DNA of 64,000 nt from Lantana camara (taxonomy: Eukaryota > Streptophyta > Magnoliopsida > Lamiales > Verbenaceae). Positions 48,058 through 58,283 of this stretch are shown piece after piece. The position numbers were made by a program, and so were the translations under genes. Under the pieces are notes generated by a model that saw nothing but the letters and a program-made list of their open reading frames with translations, was not told the origin of the DNA and searched no databases. The stretch covers positions 98,365,501-98,429,500 of the forward strand of contig CM074857.1 in the NCBI GenBank assembly GCA_037501455.1, read 5' to 3'. Positions within the stretch are counted from its first letter, which is position 1; each line of letters begins with the position of its first letter.

Positions 48058-48376
48058 CCCACGACTCGCGGACATTCTAAGTAAAATCCTAGGTAGGTAC
48101 AACTTACAAATTCTAACACCTTTAGAACTCTTAGTAATTGCTTTTGCATCACCTATCTTTCAATATGGACCCACGACTCGTGCGACATCCATATTTACTT
48201 AGGCGTTAAGCTAGACCCATCAATCATAAGATCATGATCAAAACTTAGTTCGAACGACCCACGACTCGCGGACATCGCCCTTGCCAAAATTAACCACGAA
48301 ATATTGATCATTTAAAATGATCAATTAGGTAACTAGGAACTAATAAGCTCCACTAGCTATCCCACGACTCGCGGGC
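48058..48376 (-). repeat. Four spaced copies of CCCACGACTCGCGGACAT
   Basis: Copies begin at 48058, 48170, 48259 and 48361 (the second reads GACTCGTGCGACAT, the last GCGGGCAAT). Spacing is 112, 89 and 102 bp with unlike sequence between. They lie in the gag-side part of the Copia element. Confidence 0.85.
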
Positions 48377-49504
48377 AATAACTAGCTTTACTTACTAAAC
48401 TTAAAACCTATTGATGGAATGCTAGGAATTTAATTCAAAATTTGCATCTCGAATTAAATACCTATTATTCGAAATGAGCTTAATATTTAATGGGAATTTT
48501 CGAATCAACCGAAGAGTTGTTCGGTTCGACCTCACCAACATATATGTTATCCGATTTTATTAGTCTTGATTAATGCAAGTACAACTTAAATGCATTTCAA
48601 ACAAGCACATAAACAGATAACATGTCCTAGCATGATACTAACATGAGATGATCATGGGTTCTACCTATCTTATGCGTGATATGTCGGAGCCACTCCACAA
48701 TCACAAGTTCTAACATACATGCCACATAAACAGTTTAAATCACATAAGGGAAAGCGGTAACAAAATACGAGCCCTATCTCTATTACATTTTACAATTGAG
48801 ATTCCCCTCCCTAACATTTTAAGGGGTCTTCACTTATGGCCTCCTTGTTACTTGAATGTGGTCCATCTTACTCCATGGGTGCATTGTCTCCAAAATGAAA
48901 ATAAAACCTCACCACCTATCTCTACTCTCAAATTACAATAAAAAGAAAAAGACATAAAGTAATAAGGCTCAATCTTCATATTGGCCTTAGACAATTACAC
49001 GGGGCATACCCCGGCCTGAAAAACAGTAATATGGAAAGCCACATAATAAATCACATAACAGTACGCACATAAGTGAGGCTCCAACCTCAATTGAAAAACG
49101 CAACTATAGGGCTCCAACCCCAATTTAAACCATCTATGTGCATAAATTAAAACCATACATAAGTCTAAACCCATGATCACCTAACATGCATAAATTGCAA
49201 GAATTTAAATTTAACAAATAAATTAAAATTCTCGCTTTAAGTTCTAATAGCTTAAAACACGACTTAGTTGCAATTCTTGTTCAAGAGTCTTTTCAATAAA
49301 ACCCGAATAACTATAAACCAATAAAATTCCAATTAATTTCTGAAAATTAATAATTTTATTCTTTCAATATTTTCATAAAATAAAGTTTGTAATTTTTCCA
49401 AAATTTAAATCGCTTGAATTTTCAAAATCCCAATTTAAACAATTATTTAAAAAATAATTCAAATTTAATAAAATAAAATTTTACAGAAAAATTAAATCGG
49501 GATT

Positions 49505-49800
49505 TCAAGGACAGCAAACACGAAAACACGAAAACGCCAAAACCGGGCCCGGAATCGCCCGGAACGAGCACTTGCTCGCAGCGCAGCATCGCGCACCAGC
49601 CTCGCAATGTACCGGCAGCTCGCGCGCGCGCGCAATGTGCGTAGCTTGCTGCTGCTCGCGTGCGGGCGATGCCGGGCGGGTGCTCCCGCGCGGTTGTGGG
49701 AGCTTGCGGGCGGCTGTCCCGCGCGGTTGCGGGTGGCTGTCCCGCGAGGGCGTGCCTAGGCGCGGGCGGGAGGGCTGGGCGGCGGCGACGGGTCTGGCCG
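49505..49800 (-). repeat. GC-rich island in the Copia leader
   Basis: About 300 bp of very GC-rich sequence lies in an otherwise AT-rich element, 0.3 kb inside the 5' LTR. It contains GCGCGCGCGCGC (about 49620-49632) and repeated CCCGCGCGGTTG(T/C)GGG units near 49685-49735. Open frames on both strands appear to be by-products of composition (Arg/Ala/Pro-rich) and are not called as genes. Confidence 0.75.
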
Positions 49801-50098
49801 TGAGACGTGCTAGCACGCCTAGGCTCGTCCTTTTCGTGTTCCCTTTCGTATTTTGGGTTTCTCCAACACCCAGTTCAATCCAAAATTCAAAAAAAAAAAC
49901 ACGATTTAAACAGATTTGAATCCAAACGTTTTTCAAAAACACAATTTAAGAAAACAGTTTCAGAAATTCAAGAAAAATTACAGTTTCGTAATTCAGGCTT
50001 TCTAAAAGAACTAATGAATACCTAATTCGCATCTAAGCCTAAGAATTTCTACCAAATTCAGAATAATTGAGACGAATCAGAAACATGATTAACGAGGT

Positions 50099-50111
50099 GG
50101 CTCTGATACCA
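50099..50111 (-). other. Primer-binding site (initiator Met tRNA type)
   Basis: The complement reads TGGTATCAGAGCC and starts two bases inside the 5' LTR end. This fixes the element's orientation as minus. Confidence 0.95.
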
Positions 50112-50113
50112 CT

Positions 50114-52332
50114 TTTTGGAAAACACGAATCAGAAAACAGCGGAATTTAAAAAAATTCGTAGAGATAGAAAACTTACTTTTCTTTTATTCTTTCTTGAAG
50201 CGTTTCAAGCCACCCAAGAACGCTCTTCTCGCGGCTTAACAACCCGTCCCTCGAAAGTCTCTTTCTACTTCAGAATCCATTATCGGGATAACAATCCATA
50301 CCAACCTAGATTCAAATCATGTTAGGGAAGTTCTTAACAATATAACATAAAGAAAGAAACATGAAACGAGAAAAGCATGATTGAAACTCCCTTCGAAAAC
50401 CAGTTTTGTGAAAGTAGAAAACTGCCAGTCACAAAACCCTCGTGAAAAAAATTCATCCTTCAGTATATGGACGAACGGTTTTCGCCATCTTCTTTGGTTC
50501 GATTTTTTCACTCGATTCATGTTGGGCTCAGAATCATTTCATCATCCCTTCTGATCGTTTTGCTTGATCCCCACTTTTTGGTAAAGCTCGAATATTCAAA
50601 ACTTCTAACTTGAAGCTCTCTAGAGATAGTCCACCAACTTGGCTACAATCTAACTAGTAAGGATGCTAGTTCTCTAGTTAGTGTTTAGGCTTAACCTAGG
50701 GTTTTGTTTATCTTGGAGAAAGGATAGTGTTCAACACATGAACCAAAAGAATTCTCGATTAGCTCTAAGGGGAGCTCGAGCTCCCCTATTTATAAGCAAG
50801 GCAGTGCCGAAATTCCTAGTCCTTAATGGGCTAGGATTTTGGTCTCTCTCTTTTCTATTACTTGATCATCAAGTAATTTTGACTTTGACTTTGAATTCTA
50901 ATTCAAATCAACTTTCAAGAGAGCTAAAAATATCCAAACTATTTTTGGATAATTTTATACTTTATTTATTTAAAATAAATAACTTATTTTATCTAATTAA
51001 TTAATTCATAATTAATTAACTAGATTATTTTTCTCCAAAATAAGACTTTCTTTTTAATTCAAAATTAAACCAAAGTCTATTAAATAATTAACAAATTAAT
51101 TATTTAATATATTATTAAACAATCACGTGTGGCACACGTGTCACAATGACATGTGTCCAGTCACGTGACCTACACGTGTGGTTTCACACGTGTGGAGCCC
51201 TCTAGGCTCGATTAACTCGTTTAATCATTTTAAAGCGACAACTCATGTAACCAAGTTGTTGTGTGTGACCCTCTAGGTTCTCAATTCAATTAGCAGTGAC
51301 CCTAATTAATTAATTCACTAATTAATTAATCAGTCCACAGATTAAACAACCATAGTAACCCCTAGCTGAATTGGAATGTTCGGATTCGACAGAACCTTTA
51401 AGTCATTGATTCATGTGAGATATAATCCTCCTACTTACTATCTCTCAACCAAGATCTAGGGTAAGGGAATAATCAGAACCCTAATAATCTGGTCTTAAAG
51501 CTAAGTGCATTTCATATCCATTTGATCTCAATCCAAGAAACCATTTTCTTGATGTCTTGATCTACTGCCTTGGCCAAGGACTCCATATGGCATATGAATG
51601 ACTTACACAATAAGAGATCACCTTGCATATGAAAGTGTAGGTCCTTTCTTGATTCTCATTCACTTTCATGAGTCACTTGTGCAGCCCAGCATAAGCCTTG
51701 AATCAGTTGTCTAAGGCGACACCCTTTAAAGCTTATACCAAAGACTACAGAGTTAACTCATAAAGTAACATGAAACCTCAAGTCTAAGGATCAATTAATC
51801 ACATCAATGACTCGTGAGATATTTCCTAATCTGGAAGTTTCCATTTCCTGAAATAGAAACTTCCTTTCCCATTTAGGAATGTTCTCACACGGGGCACCTC
51901 AGTGAACTTACTTATTAAAGTAAGCACCCTCATGTATCACGCACGTATCAACTATACACTTTGCACCTCCATGAAACAAGGTGGTCCTTCTTAAGGGCGT
52001 GATCCCACAAGCAAGCCTTAGAGGAGTCAGGTTGACACTCCCACTGTCTGTAGGACTCATCGGCTTGGAGTATTTTACTAATCATGACTTATGTGATATA
52101 GGGCTCGTTTCATGAACCATTTCTCCTAAATGGTAGAGTCCTAAAGTCATCAGGATTAGGGGAGTTCTCATACATGCACAGCTAAAGTAAACACATACCA
52201 AACAAGAGCATATAAAGAAGTGTTTGCCTATGATATTAATCAATCGTATATTATTCAAAGATTGTCTGTGATACTAGAAAAGTCCCAAAACGGATTATGA
52301 CTAATCGGCTTTCTAGGGCACTATTCCTAACA
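50114..52332 (-). mobile_element. 5' LTR of the minus-strand Copia (2219 bp)
   Basis: It is nearly identical to 42345-44605. Its internal end reads TTTTGG instead of TGTTGG, a G-to-T change in the terminal dinucleotide. It lacks the 38-bp segment present near 42383-42420. Confidence 0.95.
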
Positions 52333-52337
52333 GGAGA

Positions 52338-52629
52338 TTGGATTATAATTGCTCTTAAATGTTAATGAAATAGTGATTGATTGATTATTGGTATTGCATC
52401 ATCAAGTTTTAATAAATATCACCTAATGATTATACACGGTTGGAGTTTGGTTGGAGAATTGTGTACGCTCACTCGCCGAGCTATTGATCACCTAAATCGA
52501 TTTGAAAATGATCTGAACTCGGAATAGCCGTAAAGTTTGAGCATTGATAACCATTTCCATGCCCTTCAGGGGAACTTTCTTCTCTAAAACCTTGCTCGGG
52601 ATTTATGGCTTGCATGTGCTTGTTTTATA

Positions 52630-52677
<48 letters not shown>

Positions 52678-54064
52678 TACAGCTCCTGCTCACTCAGTCT
52701 TCTAGAGACTGACCCCTGTTTCCACCTCTTTGACACCTCATTTGCCAGTACGTACAAGTTTGTGCTACGTGTGAGTTCATTTTCCGTAATTTCATTTAAT
52801 TTCATATTTCATTGATGCATTTATTTGAAATCTATTTCATTATTCAATTTCTTATATGATTTATTTGAAATTATATAAAATATTTGAATTAAATGTCAAG
52901 AATATACCTTAAGTGAATTTATGATATGAATTCTTATGATCTATGAATTTATGAAATATGAATTTAATTCCATAGCATGCTAATTTCATCAATTATGTGA
53001 TATATATGATTTAAGGACTTAAGTGTATGGTTTTAAGTTGATTTGGACTTGATTGAAACCCTTGAGGACTCAATTGCACTTTTTCTAAAGTCTTGGGCTA
53101 ATTTACAATTTGGCCATACTTGAGTTCTTATTTGCAAAACATGAGCTCGGGAACTCGGATTCGAGTTTTATCTTCACCGTTGGGCTCGTTTTGATGATTC
53201 GAATCCAATCGAACAAGCCTTGTAATTTTTCGATGCCGTATAGACCTCCGAAGATGCGAATTTCAGTGATAACATACCACATTTGATACCCTACCTGTTT
53301 TGAGGCCTAAAAACCCGGTTCTTGACCCATTTTTAGACACATATTTGAACCTTATAGCCTCATCTCTCTTCCCAAATTTTCACACATGAGATCTACCCAA
53401 GAAAAGAAGCAAGGAAACAAGGCATAAGAGCAAAACACCCATACTTTTCCATTTGAGCTCATAAGGCCATTTCTTGTTCTCCCACTTCAAAGGTAAGAAT
53501 GAAATCTTGTTCTCCACATTCTTGTACATATTTTCTTCCATATGAATCTTGTTTTATGTTAGAGAATTCATGGTTATGGTTATATTGTTGAATAGTTAGG
53601 GTTTATATGAAATTATTGAGAACTTGGCTATCCTTGCTTGTTTTGAGTTTGGAGACTTGTATGATGATCCTTACAGCTCATTTATTGCATATCTTTGGTC
53701 CTATTTCATGGTAGATGGATTATGGTTGAGATGTCATTAATGCTTTTAAGTTTCTTGCAAGAAAAATAGTGGAAACACTTGCTCTTTTGAACTCATTTCA
53801 TTCCTGGATTGAAGCATGAACGTATATGGCTGATTTGCATGAACTTTGTGCTTGATTTGCTTGGCTTTAACTGCTTCTATTGCTACCTTTCCTTGCTGCT
53901 GTGTTGCTTGGGTTAAAACAGGGGAAAATTTGCAGAAATTACATGAAGAAGACAGCCTAAATCTGCTGCCGCGTCCATGAAAGGCAACCAGCGTGCGAGG
54001 TGATATAGCCGTGGCTCTTAAGCCTTTGCCACTGACCTGAGACACGGTTGTGGCTATCCTAAAG
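52338..54064 (-). mobile_element. Rest of the reverse LTR unit and a second, truncated reverse LTR
   Basis: Sequence up to about 52770 continues the interrupted unit; CTCACTCAGTCTTCTAGAGA near 52690 parallels, inverted, the block at 6600-6640. A (TA)n tract lies at 52627-52675. From about 52780 the wording returns to the AT-rich start region of a reverse LTR (ACTTAAGTG, GGACTTGATTG, TTGGGCTAATTTACAA), then an AAAGGTAAGAATG block (53490) and a decayed palindrome cluster (53960-54057). It is cut at 54064 by the Athila-like LTR. No GGGGTGTTACA-type end was found for either piece. Confidence 0.5.
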
Positions 54065-55550
54065 TGTTAAGTTCGTTTTTGGTGCTTGTTTTAATTAGGA
54101 ATCGATCATTTTATTGCACATCTTTGAGCTTAAATTGATATTTATGATACATTTTTAGGTGCAAACGATCATGGAGCCGAGTTATACGAAAAACGGGATG
54201 AGAACAAGAAAAAGCGGATTTAGAAAAGCTGCTAAATCTCAAAACTGGATCAAAATGAGGTCACGCCGTTTTTCAGTCGCGGGCGCGACCTAATATTTTG
54301 TGGAATTTTTGCCCAATTTTCATGTGAAATCTCGAAACATGGCAAAAATCAGGTCGCGGCCGTGACCTCATTCAGTTCATTTTTGGTCGCGGCCGCGACA
54401 CCTGAAGAAAACGCTATTTTATGAGTTGGTCGCGGATGTGACCGTTTCATGCCTATATTTGGTCGCGGCCACGACCCTGTGCAGATACATTTTTTTTCGA
54501 ATTAAGACAGTTTTCGGCAGTTTGTAGTCAAGGATTTAAAAGAAAACTTCTCTATTATCAAAGACACGTAGAATAGAAGAAAAAAGTCAGTTTTGGGAGA
54601 AAAGATACAGAATTCTTGAGGAAGTTCGTGAAGACCGAAGTCTACGATTCCAACGAGATTTCTTCTACTTCAAACATTCCGGTTTCTTTTGAACAATTGT
54701 TTTTATTCAGTTTCGTTATGGATTTCGTAGAATTTACCTTAGGGTTTGAATGTTTTTGAATGTTGTTTAATTTTCTCAGAATTCATATCGTACTATGTTT
54801 ATGTTTGAAATGAAGAATTTATGTTCATTTAGCATGGTTTGGAGTAATTTCATGAGTAGCTAAGTTCGTTAAGGCTTGGGAATGAATATATGTATGCTAG
54901 ATGTTTGAATAAATGCCTAAGTGAGTGAATTAATTCCTTTAATTTATGAAAAGTTGATTCAAATTAGTATGTGAAGGTTTGGCCACCCTTAGTATAATCC
55001 ATAGTCATTACTTATTCAAAAGATCCGTACTGACTTAGATGTTTTCATAAATGTTGGAATCTAAGAACCAAGAAATTTGATCTTATTCTGGCTATTTTAT
55101 ATCTCTTAAATTATGCCGAGCCGCTGAATTGAGAGCTACACTTGTCTTGTTTAATGGTTAAATTTAATTGTCAGATAATTGTAAAAACTTTTATGAAATT
55201 GGATTTAATACTTACTTAGGATTCGAAAGAACCTAAGTTATAGTTTAGTGACAAGTAAAAAGGGATGAATTCATGAATTTAAGGCATTGTGAGAACTATA
55301 GTTACATATATCATTCCCTAGCCTATTCCGTATCATTTGAGTTAGTTAGTAAATTGTTTACTCTCTCGTGAATTGTTATTGTTTAATTGTTCATATTTAC
55401 CTCTCAACGTGATATTATTCCGGTCTATCGATTAGAGAATGGTATAAAATTGGTACTTGAGTCCCCTTCCTCGTGGGTACAACCCCTTGTGCTACAACTT
55501 CACCATTAGCTTGCACTTGGGCTTTTGAACTTAACAAATAATCTCTATCA
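54065..55550 (+). mobile_element. 5' LTR of an Athila-like Gypsy element (1486 bp)
   Basis: The LTR begins TGTTAAGTTCG, ends CTCTATCA, and is followed after six bases by the primer-binding site. Length and the following gag/pol fit the Athila lineage. The 3' LTR lies beyond the window, so the target duplication cannot be tested; the start is inferred from the TG and the abrupt change of sequence. Confidence 0.8.
54275..54476. repeat. Cluster of 16-bp palindromes, consensus GGTCGCGGCCGCGACC
   Basis: Units stand at 54352-54367, 54385-54400, 54428-54443 and 54461-54476, with a variant AGTCGCGGGCGCGACC at 54275-54290. Pattern GGTCG-CGGCCG-CGACC; most departures are C-to-T or G-to-A at CpG. It lies in the 5' part of the LTR. 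Confidence 0.92.
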
Positions 55551-55556
55551 AGTTTT

Positions 55557-55573
55557 TGGCGCCATTACCGGGA
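55557..55573 (+). other. Primer-binding site of the Athila-like element
   Basis: TGGCGCCATTACCGGGA is two changes from TGGCGCCGTTGCCGGGA, the site complementary to tRNA-Asp used by Athila elements (established for the lineage). Confidence 0.9.
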
Positions 55574-55798
55574 AGGCGTTGAATCAATATCAATTTACAT
55601 ACTTATATCTAGTGTTTTAGATCAACTTTTATTATTCTTAGTTTATTTTCATTTGAAGCTTAATCTAGAGGAAATCTTTTTGCAGGCAATTCATGCTTTG
55701 AAGAACTCAAAGCTTGGACAATATTGACTACACGGATTGAGAGAAGGCTACGAGCAATCAGGCGAGAACGCAGGCAAGAAAGATTTCCATCACCAGAA

Positions 55799-57378
55799 AT
55801 GGCCGATGATGGAAACAACAGGAATAATGGGAGACCTCGAAACCCAAACAATGATAAACCGAGAGCCCCACAACCAGCACTCAAGGATTATAACATGCCA
55901 AATGTTGGGATAATTCAGAACAACCTAGTTCGGCCTCCCATTGCAGCAAATAATTTTGAAATCAAGCCATCCACCATTAGTTTACTGCAACAAAACCAAT
56001 TTGGAGGCCTTGCCACTGAAGATCCTGCTGCTCACTTATCTTACTTCCTCGAAGTCTGTGCTACATTCAAGATGAACAATGTTTCAGATGATGCAATCAG
56101 GGTCAGACTATTTCCCTTTTCTTTTAGGGATAAGGCACGTGCTTGGATTGGAACTCTACCAACCGAAAATCTTCAAACTTGGGAAGCTTTATCCCAAGCA
56201 TTTCTAGAAAAGTACTTCTCTCCCATCAAAACTATGAGATACAGAAATGATATCACTTCATTCAAGAAGTATGATGGCGAGTCCTTATACGAAGCTTGGG
56301 AGAGGTTCAAGGATTTGCAAAGGAAGTACCCACGTCATGGTATTCCAACTTGGCTTATTGTGCAAACCTTCTACAATGGGATGACTCAGAACATTAGAGT
56401 GATGGTAGATGCAACATCTGGAGGAGCATTGATGGCAAAAGCAGAGGATGAAGCTCTTCAACTATTGAAGAATATGGCAACCAATGATAGTTGGAGTCAT
56501 GAGAGGACTACACATCAACCGGCCAAGGCGGTGGTGGCAGTGCTAGAATTAGATGAGCTAACAGGAATTAGTGCTAAGTTTGAGGCATTGAACAGAAAAT
56601 TGGATCAGTTAGCTGCTGCCGGGACATCATCCATACCATCCCCTGTTCAGGTATCTTGTGAGATTTGTAGTGGACCGCTTATGTTTAATACTTGTCCTCA
56701 TTCTAATGCAGGTATTCAGGTTGGAGCCGGGCAAGAGCAAGTCAATTTTGTGAATAACCAAAGACCGGTCAACAACCCATACTCCAACACTTATAATCTG
56801 GGATGGAAGAACCATCCTCATTTTTCCTGGTCCAACAATCAAGGCAATCAACTGAGACAGAATTTTCAGCCTAGGCCTGAAGGCCAATTTCAAGGACCAC
56901 CTCAACGAGTCCATAATCAGAATGCACTAATGCCTCCACAACAAACACAACAACCTGATCAAAAACAAGGATGAGAGGCAGCTTTGGAAAAGTTTATCAC
57001 AGTTACTACAGATAAATTCCAGAAAATTGAAACTCAATTGGAGCATGTGATAAACCACAACCGAAACTTGGTTATGCAGATTGGACAAATTGCAGGTCCC
57101 TCAAATCCTAGACCAAAGGAGCATTGCCGAGCAAGACGAAAACCAACACTAAAGAGCAATGCAAAGCTATCACCCTAAGGAGTGGGAAAGAGTATGAAGG
57201 ACCAAAAATGCAAGAAGAGAGTGAGGTGAAAGATGAGGAGAAAACAGAGGAAAAAGAAGAAGTAGAGAAGGAGATTGAGTTGACTAAAAAGGAAGAGCTC
57301 CCTTCACAACCAAAGGAGTATGTGGCACCGAAACCTTATGTGCCACCCGTCCCATTTCCACAAAGGTTGCAGAAGTAG
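55799..57378 (+). pseudogene. Athila-like gag with two stops and a frameshift
   Basis: The ATG at 55799 (MADDGNNRNNG) is the first good start; the frame is open upstream but without an ATG. The retrotransposon gag domain lies at about 55950-56480 (QFGGLATEDPAAHLSYFLEV, RLFPFSFRDKARAWIGTLP, ESLYEAWERFKDLQRKYP, IVQTFYNGMTQ). A Gln/Asn/Pro-rich tail follows. A TGA at 56972-56974 interrupts the frame, which then continues in phase (EAALEKFITVTTDKFQKIE). A one-base shift near 57117 leads to TKEQCKAITLRSGKEYEGP and a Glu/Lys-rich linker, closed by a TAG at 57376-57378. Each lesion is small, so the gene died recently or is copied in trans. Confidence 0.9.
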
Positions 57379-58283
57379 AAATTAGAGAAGCAATTCGAGA
57401 AATTTCTGAGTATCTTCAAGGAATTGCATATAAATATTCCTTTTGCTAAAGCTCTAGCTCAAATGCCTACCTACGTGAAATTCTTGAAGGAGATCCTCTC
57501 CAATAAAAGGAAGCTAGAGGAGTATACTACCATTAGACTTACCGAGGAGTGCAACACGATATTGCAACACAAACTTCCCCCGAAGCTTAAAGATCCAGGG
57601 AGTTTCTCTATACCTTGCGCTATTGGTAGTTTGAATTTTAATAGAGCATTATGTGATCTTGGAGCGAGAGTAAGTTTAATGCCATTGTCCATTTGTAGAA
57701 AACTAGGTTTGGATGCGTTGAAGCCTACTACTGTAACATTGCAGCTAGCCGACCGATCGGTCAAGTATCCAACCAGAGTTTTGGAGAATGCTTTGGTTAG
57801 AGTTGGGAAATTCTACCTACCAGCAGGCTTTTTTGTGTTGGACATGGAGGAAGATAGAGGCATGCCTTTGATTCTCGGGAGGCCCTTCCTTGCTATAGCT
57901 AGAGCCCTTATTGATGTCAAGAATGGACTCCTAACTCTTAGAGTTGGAGAAGAAAAAGTGGAGTTCAACCTATTCAAGGCGGTGAAAGGAGCTGAATTGG
58001 ATGCGAAGTGTTTTATGGGAGATACAATAGAGGGAGAGAAGCTAATCGATGCTAAAAAAGAGGACCCATTAGAGCTATATTTGAATGGCTTGGAAGGCAT
58101 GGTGGAAGGTGAGGAGATTTTAGAAGAGCTAGCAGCTTATACAAAAGCATTGGAGGCAACCCCAGTTTGTTCCCTTCTGGCAAAGGTATGTGTATGAGGA
58201 ATTGGGGACAGGTAAACCCGTTCCTCCTGCATCTATTGTTAAAGCTCCTACACTTGAGTTGAAACCCCTTCCCGAGCATTTAA
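57379..58283 (+). pseudogene. Athila-like protease region
   Basis: In phase with the previous segment: FLKEILSNKRKLEEY, then LPPKLKDPGSFSIPCAIG, the aspartic protease motif CDLGARVSLMP (about 57655; DLGAS is usual, here Ser is Arg), and GMPLILGRPFLA (about 57865). A shift near 58185 breaks the frame at SLLAKVCV before ELKPLPEHL. The reading is then cut at 58283 by the inserted LTR unit and resumes at 62017. Confidence 0.9.

Larger units (their letters stand above)
42345..52332 (-). mobile_element. Copia retrotransposon, 9988 bp, nested in the LTR unit
   Basis: GGAGA stands at 42340-42344 and 52333-52337. On the minus strand the order is 5' LTR (52332-50114), primer-binding site (50111-50099), leader, decayed gag/pol, purine tract (complement of 44606-44629) and 3' LTR (44605-42345). 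Lineage: probably Angela-like, from long LTRs, the tRNA-Met site and RT wording. Confidence 0.95.

Noticed and set aside
49572..49942. Overlapping open frames on both strands rich in Arg, Ala, Pro and Gly
   Set aside because: They coincide with the GC-rich leader of the Copia element, where stop codons are rare by composition; no family motif is visible.
52584..52815. Short frames on both strands
   Set aside because: They are mostly Tyr-Ile repeats read from a (TA)n tract.
54275..54476. Repeats with unique spacers resembling a CRISPR array
   Set aside because: The units are 16-bp palindromes at irregular spacing, in a plant LTR, with no cas genes.
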